NCBI RefSeq assembly: GCF_001659605.2
Contig: NC_035170.2
Span: 29,120,020 to 29,184,019 of the forward strand
Direction of reading: 5' to 3'
Source: Manihot esculenta
Lineage: Eukaryota; Streptophyta; Magnoliopsida; Malpighiales; Euphorbiaceae
DNA: 64,000 nt
A program made the position numbers and the translations under genes. Each line of letters starts with the position of its first letter. The stretch's first letter is position 1. The notes beneath the pieces were generated by a model, which was given only the letters and a program-made list of their open reading frames with translations, was not told the DNA's origin and made no database searches. This document shows, in pieces, positions 47,585 to 57,249 of the stretch.

Positions 47585-48060
47585 AAGATGAACTTCTTCA
47601 ACTACCTCATATGGAGTAGACCTATGATCATTGCTCTTAAAGCGAATGATAAGCTTCGTCTCATAAATGCAAAATGTAAAATATTGATTCAGCCTCTTAT
47701 GAGAAATAGCTGAAAGTAGACAACGATCCTTCACTCTCTCTCAAAGGAATTGGTAGAAGCATTTCTCTATGCTACCTCTGCAAAAGAGCTGTGGGAAGAG
47801 ATCAAGAAAACATTCGGTGAAGCAAATGGTCCACTTTTTAACCAGTTAAAGAAAAAGATAAGTAGTTTACCTGATTAAACATGTCTATCATAGTTTCCTT
47901 TACTAAATTTTTTTAAAAAAATTAACCAAATTAAAAGAAAAAAAATTATAGAATGAATTGGCCTTTTGCTAAAATCATGACTAATTTTGAGCTTATTAAA
48001 TTCTTAATGGGATTGAGTGAGAGTTATGAACATGTTAAGAATCAGATCATGCTTAGTTAG
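47585..48060 (+). pseudogene. Plus-strand copia gag fragment
   Basis: Broken frames read RPMIIALKANDKL, then SLKELVEAFLYATSAKELWE, FGEANGPLFNQLKKKIS and FLMGLSESYEHVKNQIML. This is the order found in the capsid of another copia gag type. Several stops interrupt it. It is absent from the corresponding place in units A and B, so it entered copy C later. Confidence 0.75.
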
Positions 48061-48104
48061 CCTGTTAATTAGAATTTTAATTTATATTCTGAAGAGTGAT
48101 ATGA

Positions 48105-48990
48105 TTCTGCTTTATTATGCAAAATTTTTCAAAATGACCATACATCTTGCAAAATCTACCTTGAATTTTAAATTTGTCTTTAGCCCAATAATCCTTTATC
48201 AAATGATTAGTTTTATGAAAAAAAAAAAAAGAATAAGGCAAAAACTTGCCTTTTCCTCCTTTGCTTATTGTTGGAATAGTTTTTCCTTTTCTGATCGCTG
48301 ATCTGAAATAGTATTCTGATTTCGGTCAAAATATTGTTTTTTGATCTGTTTGGCTTGAAAAGCCCTTTTACTGCTTTCACTCTCCTTCAAATTAGACCTC
48401 TGCTTCTAGACTTGTAATTTGCTGATAAGTTCACCACATCTTAGTCAGATCACATGATTCTTCGATAGCGGACACCTTCGGCTCAAACCTTAATGGCAAA
48501 TTAATTAGCATTTTTTCCACAACTTAAAATGTGGAAATTACTTCTCGAACAATCTAATCTTATTCACCAAATCCATCAACTTTGCAGCATATTCTTTTAC
48601 CATTTCACCTTCTTTCATCCGAAACATCTCAAATTGCCTTTTTAAAGTGAGAAGTTTAACGATCTTTATTCTATCGTTTCCTTCAAACTCCTCCTTACGT
48701 TTATTCCATGCTTCCTTTAGAATTTCACAATTCATAATTTTAGTAAAAATCATATCCATTAAATTAGCACACAAACACATCAAAACTCTCGGCTTTCTTT
48801 TCTTCAATTCTTCATAATTCTTGATTTGGTTTAGAGTTGGACTAGATACAAAGCTAAGTGGATATGCTCAATTTCAACAACATCCCACAAACTAAAAAAC
48901 TCTGAATAAGATTTCATTTTGATTATCCAAATACAATAATTTTTTCCATTAAACAATGGAGGACCCATTCCCATAAAATTGTTACTAAAC
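48105..48990 (-). pseudogene. copia gag fragment (copy 3)
   Basis: The best-preserved copy. N-terminal GPPLFNGKNYCIWIIKMKSY lies near 48900-48985, the capsid frame is 48538-48807 (EAWNKRKEEFEGNDRIKIVK; EMVKEYAAKLMDLVNKIRL), and Cys/His knuckle remnants (KTNHLIKDYWAKDKF; RFCKMYGHFEKFC) lie near 48110-48230. No pol is attached. Confidence 0.78.
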
Positions 48991-49911
48991 AACATTTCTG
49001 TGTTGTTCTATTTTTCAAACTCAAAAATCAGAAATTCACTCATAAAAAAAAATTCACACTCATAAGTCTGTTAGAAAATTGAAGAAGAAAAAGATTCAAA
49101 TTATCTCTTTTACTTTTTATGAAGATCTGAAATACTTTTGTACACAAAAATTACATATGACTTTTGAAAGTATCAAAATAAATATTATTATAAATATTTT
49201 ATAAATTTAAAAGACATATAACTCCAATTTAAAATAATTATATAATTCTCCATAATAACTCATTATTTAAAATGTAGAAAAATTAAATGATAAAATAAAA
49301 AGGAAATTATTATTCCTCAACAGCACTTCTCGCTGGTCAAACGAACACGGCTAATATTATTGGAAATTATAGACCCAATGTATATGACAAATATAAATTT
49401 GTGGTAGAGAAACGGAAGCCGGCTGATTGTGGACAAGGGCAAAGTTGAGGCGGAAAGAAGAAGAAGAGTGTCAGATAGCAACATGCCTGGATAGTAAGTT
49501 TTGGGTTTCTTTCCTTGAAGTTTCTATGGTGGTCCGAACCACTACTCCACTTTGTGCGGACTTCGATTTAGGTATCATTTTCCAGGAAGAGTCCTGTTGG
49601 CTTATCTAGCACGGCACTTGTTGACTTTGAAGTGACACGTTTGGTCAACCAAATTACGTTTTGATTTTATTTTTCTAATTTAAAAGAATACACGGTAAAT
49701 TTATAAAAAGTTACATGAATTTTACGCTGTTAGAGATAAAATATATCAATTTTAATTTATAATATGAAAATATATGGAAGATAATAGGTGATAAATATTG
49801 GCCACTTTGGTCATCAACTCTCTGTATATATTACCACCGTCATTAATTTCATAAAGAAGCAAAGGCCCTCTAACCAAAAGCCCTCATCACCACCGCCTTC
49901 TGCGTATTAGG
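48991..49911 (+). promoter_or_regulatory. AT-rich DNA and shared upstream block (copy 3) before ankyrin D
   Basis: 49310-49620 is the same block as before TNL2 and ankyrin C, including the stretch aggaagagtcctgttggctt found only here and before TNL2. A TATA-like tatatatt sits at 49825-49832, 87 bases before the ankyrin ATG. No independent gene is seen. Confidence 0.6.
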
Positions 49912-51391
49912 ATGTCTATAGAGAACCTCAACAACTCAATCGAGCATGACCAGCTTATCATTTATCAAGCATCACTGAAAGGGGATGTAGCTGAATTAGA
50001 TGCGTTGCTTCAACAAGATGAACTCCTTCTTGATAGGGTCACCATTACTTCCTATCATGAAACTCCCTTGCACATTGCAGCCATGCGAGGTCACCTTCCG
50101 TTTGCTCAAGCACTCCTCAATCTGAAGCCCAAACTAGCCGAGGAGTTAGACTCTCTTTGCCGCTTGCCTCTTCACTTGGCTTCTGCAGAAGGCTAATCCC
50201 ATATTGTTAAAGAGTTGGTAACTGTGAATCCTGATGCTTGCTGGGCACGTGATCAAGATGGAAGAATCCCACTTCACTTAGCTGCCATGAAAGGAAGAGT
50301 TGCAGTTGTGAAGGAATTAGTCAGCGTTTGTCCTGAGTCAATAAGAGAGAAGATGGATAATGGAGAGACAATCTTGCACTTATGTGTTAAATATAATCGG
50401 TTGGAGGCTTTGAAATTGTTGGTGGAAACGGTACGAGATGATGAATTTGTCAGTGCCGCGGATGATAATGGCAATACCATTTTGCACCTTGCAGCCATCC
50501 TCAAACATGTGCAGGTTTGTTGATCTCGTCACTGCTAGCCACATTAACTGGAAAAATAAACCCAAAAGTGATGATCTTTTTGCTTATACAGATTACAAAA
50601 TACTTACTTTTGGAGACTAGCATCAAAGAAAATGCAAATACCTTGAACAAGATTGGATTCACAGCACTGGATGCTCTAGAGCACAGTCCAATGGACTCAA
50701 AAGGCCTGGAAATAAAGATCATTCTTCTAGCAGCTGAAGCAGGCCATGCTCAGAGGAACGAAGAGCGCAATAGTAAAGTTCGATCATCAACAGTACAAAG
50801 AAAGAGAGGCCTAGCTGCCAGAACCTGTAAATGGTGGAATAATTACTTAAAGAACGTAGGCAAGAGATTCGAAGAGGCACGAGGCAATATTCTGATAGCG
50901 GCTACTCTAACAGCAACTGTAGCTTTTCAAGCTGGGGTAAACCCACCCCAATTTAATAAAGACCAGAATGCAACTATAGCTTCAACTTCTTCTTTTTATC
51001 TTGGTTCTTATTTCGTAATCTCCTTCTAGAGTCAGAAACAAATTTCTGGTATTACAACACTGTTTCTTTGATGCTCTCTCTTATTATTATTATGTTGATG
51101 TTTAGTGGAATTCCTTTCAAAAATAAGATTTTAGGAGTTTTCCTAGTAATTATCATGTGCATCGCAATCCTATATGTATCACAAGCATATTTCTTTGCGG
51201 CGGCATCAAACATGAGGCTGGGAGAAAATGATTGGACTTTGGCAGGGAAAACATTATTGTTAATTCCCACTTTGATTCTTTTTTTATTGTACTTTTTTTT
51301 TTTTGAAGTCATTATTGTACTTTATTATTTTGTTACATTTTGCTTCCTTTTTTATCTGGCTGTTTCAGAAGATCTACCGATGTATTTCTAA
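49912..51391 (+). pseudogene. Ankyrin-repeat/PGG-transmembrane protein (ACD6/ITN1 type), copy D
   Basis: The longest copy. Exon 1 (49912-50514) encodes about six ankyrin repeats (ETPLHIAAMRGHLPFAQALL; RIPLHLAAMKGRVAVVKELV; NGETILHLCVKYNRLEALKL; NTILHLAAILKHVQ). A 77-bp intron follows. Exon 2 from 50592 continues with a linker and a PGG-type segment (ARGNILIAATLTATVAFQAG). Two lesions are visible: an in-frame TAA (50194-50196) after SAEG, and a frame change near 51010-51040, after which another frame carries the predicted membrane helices (SLMLSLIIIMLMFSGIPF; VFLVIIMCIAILYVSQAYFF). Family members are membrane proteins in salicylate-linked defence and stress signalling. This copy is probably dead unless an unseen splice repairs the second lesion. 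Confidence 0.8.
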
Positions 51392-52495
51392 ATTAATATC
51401 GAGTTTATGTTTATAAAGGTTTTTTTTTTTTTTTTTTTTGCTAAGAGATAATTTCTATTAATTGCCACCTTTGAGCTTTATGCAATGAAGTTTCTGTTAG
51501 CTTTAATATTTCTTTTTTTGTTTTTGAAAGCAAGCTTTAATATTTCTTATAATGCGTATAATTTCAATTTTTGTAAAGTTTTCTTATATGGGATATTCCT
51601 AAACTTGTACAAATAAGCAAGCTTGACTTGGATAATCCAACGAATATGATCTCACAATTTTAATACAATCGAGAGTCTATCTTGCACATATTTATTATAT
51701 CTTATATAAAAATAAGAAAGGTAATTTATTTTTCACTTCTTGCTAATTTTTTTAATCATGCATATGGCATTTTAAATTTTAGAAAGGCATTCCATGAAAA
51801 AGAGAGTGTGGGACTCGATCTTCGCCGGAAGGTGCTTTCTTCGATGAGATCTCTTCATTGCTTTTTTATTGTTTTTTTGAATTTCTCTTTAATTTGTCTG
51901 AATTTAAAGAGTCGGATCCTTCCATTGAATTAAATTTCAGAGCTTTAACGGGAAACCTTTGGTTTGTATTCGACCCTTTTCAATGTTAATGAATATCTTC
52001 AAAAGCACTCACGAATTTAATTCAGGGGTAAAGTCGGATCCCTAAGTTTATCAAGCTAGTCATATAACTTCAATCGCTAAACTAATACAGGCACTTGACT
52101 CTCTCTCCCATTTGAGGAGAGAGTTTACCTTCCGTTGAGGTTTCTGGCCTCTATTAGTTCAGGTCTTGTTGGTTGTTTGCCTCAATTGGAGGTTTCCCCT
52201 GTCCTTTAGATGAAAGGAATCCACTTTTCGCCCGGCTGTAGGTTCGCTTCTCTCCCAGAGAGATGTAGATAGTTTTTTACTTTTGTTATTTGGATTATTG
52301 GCAGCGGCGCATTAGAGACTATTTTGGCTGTTGTTTCTTTGGGTTCTATTCTTTTTGTGTTTTTGCTTTGTTTTATAGATTTTGAGATCTTCCCCTTCTG
52401 GGTTTTCATGGGAGGGCTGATGAAGAACTGGTTGGGCGGCGTCTCAACGGAATACCTTTATTTCTTCTTTTGCATATCTGTTTTTAAGGGGTTTT
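51392..52495. other. Ankyrin 3' flank and unassigned DNA
   Basis: Holds a T-rich run (51420-51439) and no gene I can support. From about 51780 the base composition becomes less AT-rich, and the text from 52080 to 53230 may be one old mobile element (see the entry at 52730). Confidence 0.4.
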
Positions 52496-52729
52496 TGTTG
52501 AATCCCACATCGGTTATGGAAAGGGGTAACGTGCCCCGCTAGCTTTTGAGTTTTGAGGTGAGTTAAGCCTGGTCCAAATTTAACATGGTATCAGAACCTC
52601 CCCATCCGATGTTGAGTGGGCATGAGGGGATGTGTTGAATCCCACATCGGTTATGAAAAGGGGTAATGTGCCCCTTATATTGGTCATAGCTAGCTTTTGG
52701 GGTGAGTTAGGCCTGGTCCAAATTTAACA
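52496..52729 (+). mobile_element. Complete miniature LTR retrotransposon (TRIM/SMART type), 234 bp
   Basis: Two short LTRs, 52496-52585 (90 bp) and 52633-52729 (97 bp), both start TGTTGAATCCCACATCGG and end CCAAATTTAACA. Between them lie only 47 bases: a primer-binding site TGGTATCAGAACC directly after LTR1, and a polypurine tract GAGGGGATG just before LTR2. The whole is flanked by 5-bp duplications GTTTT (52491-52495 and 52730-52734). No coding capacity. LTR2 carries about 12 extra bases around ttatattggtcata. Confidence 0.92.
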
Positions 52730-53707
52730 GTTTTTCTCCCTTGACTCGGACAGTGAGAAGGTGGTGCGATTGAGGACGTCTCCTCTCTCTTAGAACCGAC
52801 CTCCTTCTGTATGTCTTGATCCATTTCTGCATGTGCTTCTGTCAGCTATCGACCACATTTCTCCGACTGTTCTTGCATTCAAAGTTGATGGTTTGTGGGT
52901 TCTCTTCCTCTCCTATGCTTCTTCAAACATTGTATGGCCTTCACAAATATTATAGAGAGTTTTTTCCTTTTTGTTTGGTACTGCCAACATGATGATTGAC
53001 GTCCTCCAGAGATAGCGGCGGTGTAGTCTACTTTCAGCTGGATTAGATCGAGTCAAGATGGATCAGGGGTGCTAGGATTTGGTTGTCTCTTGGGACTTTT
53101 TTTCTTGTGAGTTTTAGTAACCTGTAGTTGTCATATTCTTTTTAGGCATGGCTGGGTCTAGGGTTTTGGTATGTTTATTATGGGCTGTACTCCCTTTTAT
53201 ATGAATAAAATCCTAATATTATTTAGGAAAAGAAAAATTAGACAGGCTATGCAACAGATCCTTTTATTATCATGCTATGATAGTGAAATCCATAATCAGA
53301 AAAAAGAAAATCGGAGAGAAAAAGCAGATTGAAGTAGGAAGGTACAAGGAGAGAGCTCTATCACTTCATTTATATATCTTATCATTCATCAATCACCATC
53401 TCGGAAATGTCTAGCCACTATAGTAAGGTAAAAAAGACAAAAGTTTATGAAAATTTATCCACCTGGCACCTGCCCAAATCATTATAAAATGCAATGTCTT
53501 TTTAGTCAATAAACGTTGTCTATGCATTAGGCCACCTACTCATCCCTCAGTTTCAATCATCCTCTACACTTCCTTTTCCTTGTTTTTAAGCAGTTTATTT
53601 CTGCTAATTGCATGCATCACCAGCTGCCCTCACGTATCCTGCAGTTTCTTCATGGACTGATTTAAGCTAAACATAAGTGATTTAGCTTGTAAAGCCTATA
53701 ATATTTA
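52730..53707. other. Unassigned DNA, possible LINE 3' end
   Basis: No ORF of note. The stretch ending at about 53230 (gggctgtactcccttttata, tgaataaaatcc, then an A-rich tail) is reminiscent of plant LINE 3' ends. I cannot find a reverse transcriptase to back this. 53240-53698 is unassigned. The last nine bases, 53699-53707 (taatattta), are a target-site duplication of the next element. Confidence 0.35.
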
Positions 53708-53908
53708 GGGAAAATTACTTTGTAGTCCCTGAGGTTTAACGTAATTAACACTTCTGTCCCTCTATTTTGGCGACCCAACACTTAAGTCCCTCACTTTCTC
53801 TTCTGTCCAAATTCATAGTCCTTCCGTCCATTTAAACCGTTTGGTCAAAGAGTCAAAGGTGAGATGTGATAATTTTTTCCAAAAATGCCCTTCTCTCCAT
53901 GTGAAATT

Positions 53909-54083
53909 CCAGAAGAAGAAGAAGAAAGAAGAAAAAGAAAGAAGAAGAAGAAGAAAGAAGAAGGAAGAAGAAAGAAGAAAGAAGAAAGAAGAAGAAGAAG
54001 AAGGAGGAGGAGAGGAAGAACTTGCAGAAGAAGGAAGAAGAAGAAGAGAAGAAGAAAGAAGAAAGAAGAAAGAAGAAAGAAGA
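53909..54083. repeat. GAA-rich microsatellite in the Pack-MULE
   Basis: An imperfect run of GAA/GAAA/GGA triplets, purine-only over most of its length. A shorter similar tract lies at 54856-54920 near the other arm. The charged or Ser/Phe-rich ORFs over it are artefacts. Confidence 0.92.
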
Positions 54084-54161
54084 AATTTTCTTGGTCTTTA
54101 AAAATTCTCTCCCTTCATCCATCAAATTGCCATTTCCGAGCATCCTTTTTTGCTTGGAAGG

Positions 54162-54510
54162 ATGTCAAGCCATACAGTTGAGTCCTCCACAGTAGAAACC
54201 AATGATGGATTGAAGCTCCAGACAAGGGTCTTCAAGCCCAAAGAAGATGAGATCAAAGACAAATTGGTTATTGTTCTTGTCCACCCATATTCAGTTTTGG
54301 GTGGTTGTCAAGCTCTTCTAAAAGGAATTGCAATTGGGTTGGCACAGAAAGGTTACACGGCTGTCACTTTTGACATGAGAGGTGCTGGGAGGTCCACAGG
54401 AAAGCCTTCTCTCACTGGGTTTTCTGAAGTCAAGGATGTCATCGCTGTCTGCAAATGGGTTTGTGAAAATCTATCAACTGACAAGATTTTGTTGGTGGGT
54501 TCCTCTGCAG
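54162..54510 (+). pseudogene. Captured first exon of an alpha/beta-hydrolase gene
   Basis: From the ATG at 54162 the exon encodes about 116 residues: IVLVHPYSVLGGCQALLKGI (oxyanion-hole region), AVTFDMRGAGRSTG, and LLVGSSAG at the nucleophile elbow (G-x-S-x-G). It ends at a canonical donor, CTCTGCAG|GTATATG (54510/54511). Catalytic Asp and His would be in later exons that are absent; past the donor there is only intron-like sequence. A frame read through the donor ends at 54527. The parent gene is probably a complete family member elsewhere in the genome. The copy could be transcribed but cannot be a full hydrolase. Confidence 0.85.
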
Positions 54511-55082
54511 GTATATGTTTTTCATGATTTTGCAATTATATTTTCATTTGGATGACGTGTTTGGGGATAATGATTACAAATTCTTGTTTGATTGCTTTTA
54601 ATGGGTAATTCTTAGATCTATGAAACTGGTGTTCATTTGTGAATCTGTTACAGCTATCAGGCATATCTCTTGTTGCCTGCTGTATTAACATCCACAAAGG
54701 GAAAACATTTAACTGCTTCTCAACACATCTGGGCTAAACTAAAAAATGCTTTTAATGTCGAGGGCTGATTGAAGATAGTGGGTAGAATTTCATCTTTCAG
54801 ATCAATTGCACATAATTCCGCAGTTATTAGTTACTTTTTTATACAACTTACACAAGAAGGAAGAAGAAGAAGAAGTTGCAGAAAGGGTAGGAAGAGGAAG
54901 AGGAGAAAGAAGAAGAAGAGGGTTAATTTTGTCAATTCACGTGTCCCAAACAGCTATTTTGGACGGAAGGACTATGAATTTGGATAGAAAAGAAAGTGAG
55001 GGACTTAAGTGTTGGGTCGCCAAAATAGAGGGACAGAAGTGTTAATTACGTTAAACCTCAGGGACTATAAAGTAATTTTCCC

Positions 55083-55939
55083 TAATATTTATTTTAAAGC
55101 ACTCACGGACTTGTTTCCGCGATAAATATATTAGTTGAATTTTAGGATATTAAACCTCACATCTCTTTTTTTTTTTTTTTAAATTACTTTAAAGCTCTGT
55201 CGTTTTAGTTAAATGTTTCTTGTCTTGGAAAATGTCCAGAAATTCTTAGCAGCTCCAAAGAGTAAGCTACAGCGATTTACATTTTAATGCACAAAGTAAT
55301 ATTTCCTATGAATTTTCTTTTTATAGATGTTCTTCTATAACTGGTCCTGTTACCGACTATTAGTAAGTGAATATTGTTAATAATATGCCATACAGCCAAT
55401 TTATTGATTATTATTGGATATTATTATTCATATATTTTAAATATTTAAATACACTATATAAAATTATTATTTATCTTTAATGTTAATTAAATCTTGAATA
55501 AATATAAAAGTCCATATGAGATTATAGTATTGTGTAAAATAAATTATAATATGATTATAATTGTGAGTTTTTTATTGTATTTAAGTAAAGTCTCTAAATA
55601 TTTCTGTTCGATATTCTTATTATGATTGAACAATAATTAGAGTTATTGAAACTAGTATATATTATATATATATATATTTTTAAGAAAACAACTAATCTCA
55701 TAAGTTGAGATATGTGAGATATATATGTGTAAGTATTTTTTATAAATAAGTGCACTAAACTGACCCGCCTGAGAAATCCATATGAAAAATAACTTGTGTC
55801 TATGGATTACTCAAATGATAATTGTTTAAGTGATCTTTTAACTTAAAATTAATAAATAATCTTATATAGGAACTTTTATATTTTGATTCGTTTTACACAT
55901 TACTTGGTTCATGAGTAATAAATGGGGATGAATTGAACA
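55083..55939. other. AT-rich intergenic DNA
   Basis: No gene. It begins with the Pack-MULE target duplication and includes a T-rich run (55166-55181) and a short (TA)n tract near 55660-55676. Confidence 0.6.
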
Positions 55940-56429
55940 TGATAATCTGAGATCCAGAAAATAGAGTTTTACAAGAGTTCTGTAAGCTTAGTCCGAGAGA
56001 AGGATGCTCCTCTCCTTTTATTTTTTTCCTTTGTCCGTCAGTGACGTATAACAGTCTCATTGTCATTGGGGCACGTGTCTCTGCTATACAGATATGGACG
56101 TACGAAAATATCAGATCCCTGTTACATGCGTAACGGCCATTTAATTCTCCTCTGGCATGCATGCGGATGGACCCACCAGGCGGGTGGGCTGGATGATGAG
56201 ATTAAGGTTGAGCCTAGGGGAGGTATGATCATTGGGCCGGATAAATTGGACCGACCTGATTGAGAAACCCATGCGGGGCTCGATTCTTCGGCTGAATGAG
56301 CTGGACCTAGCTTATGCGGGAGGCTTAGAAGCCTTCAGATCATGGACTGTCATCATGGGTCTGGCCTTAGACAGGAGTAGTGAAACAAATTTACACAATA
56401 AACTCTATTATTTGGATCTCCGAACATCA
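55940..56429. mobile_element. LTR-like fragment related to the Tat LTR, with inverted ends
   Basis: The left part (TGATAATCTGAGATCCAG, then gtgacgtataacagtctc and catgcgtaacggcc) is a diverged match to the LTR at 29236. The right end (TTATTTGGATCTCCGAACATCA), reverse-complemented, resembles the left end (TGAT..TC.GAGATCCA..AATAGAGTTTA). So the 490-bp piece has inverted LTR-start sequences at both sides. I found no matching target duplication at these edges. The right flank resumes the block seen at 22612. Confidence 0.6.
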
Positions 56430-57170
56430 CAAATTATTTATGAAACGAATATACATGTATTTATCGCAGTAAATAAGATGTATATGAGTATCAAAGAAAG
56501 AACAATTATTTATATCTTTAGTAAAAATAAATAATATAATCATAAATTTTGGTAAAAATTATTAACCAAAAAATATTATTTAAATATAAAAATTAAAATG
56601 ATAATAAAAATAATGACAGTTAAAAAATAAAAATAGAATAAATATATAGTAAAAAGTATATAAATAAATAAGTTAATTTGTGTGTAAAATGTCATTCTAC
56701 AATATGATAGAAAGAATTTTAGTTAATTATAATTTTGCATTCTTTAATTATAATTTAAAAATAATGAAATTAAAAATTTATATATAAAAATATTAATAAA
56801 ATTATCAAAATTACATACAAAAAACAATACAATTATCTCTTTTATTTTTCACGAACATATGAAATTTTTTTATATACAAAAATTACATATAATAATTTTT
56901 AAAAATATTACAATAAATATTATCATAAATTATCTCACAAATTTCTAAAATAATTATATAATTTTTCATAATAATTTATTATTTAATGATATAGAAAGAT
57001 TAAAAGATAAATTAAAATAAATAAAAATTATACATCATAGACTCAATGTATGTGGTAGAAAAACTGAAGCCGTCTGATTGTGGACAAGGGCAAAAGTTGA
57101 GGCGAAAAGAAGAAGAAGAGTGTCAGATAGCAACATGCCTAGATAGCAAGTTTTGGTTTCTTTCCTTGAA
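56430..57170 (+). promoter_or_regulatory. TNL3 distal upstream: AT-rich block (copy 3) joined to the shared upstream block
   Basis: 56430-56790 matches 22612-22960. From about 56800 it matches 24285 onward, so the ankyrin and gag part of the unit (about 1.3 kb) is missing here. 57025-57170 is the shared upstream block (contains TGATTGTGGACAAGGGCAAA). At 57170/57171 it switches to ctcaatctaacgcgttctgc, which belongs to the TNL1 proximal promoter. Confidence 0.6.
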
Positions 57171-57249
57171 CTCAATCTAACGCGTTCTGCACTCTTTAAA
57201 TTCTTCAAGCTCAGTTGGAGTTACACAAGCATTCTTTCATCACTCATCT

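Larger units (their letters stand above)
53708..55082. mobile_element. Pack-MULE, 1375 bp, carrying a hydrolase gene fragment
   Basis: Inverted repeats of 122 bp (53708-53829 and 54961-55082; outer ends GGGAAAATTACTTTGTAGTC and its complement) are flanked by a perfect 9-bp duplication TAATATTTA (53699-53707 and 55083-55091). There is no transposase. The interior holds a GAA-rich tract and a host gene exon (54162-54510) with its intron start. The TIR sequence differs from the MULE at 17482, so it belongs to another family. Confidence 0.93.

Noticed and set aside
53841..54143. Lys/Glu/Arg-rich ORFs on + and Ser/Phe-rich ORF on -
   Set aside because: GAA microsatellite read in frame.
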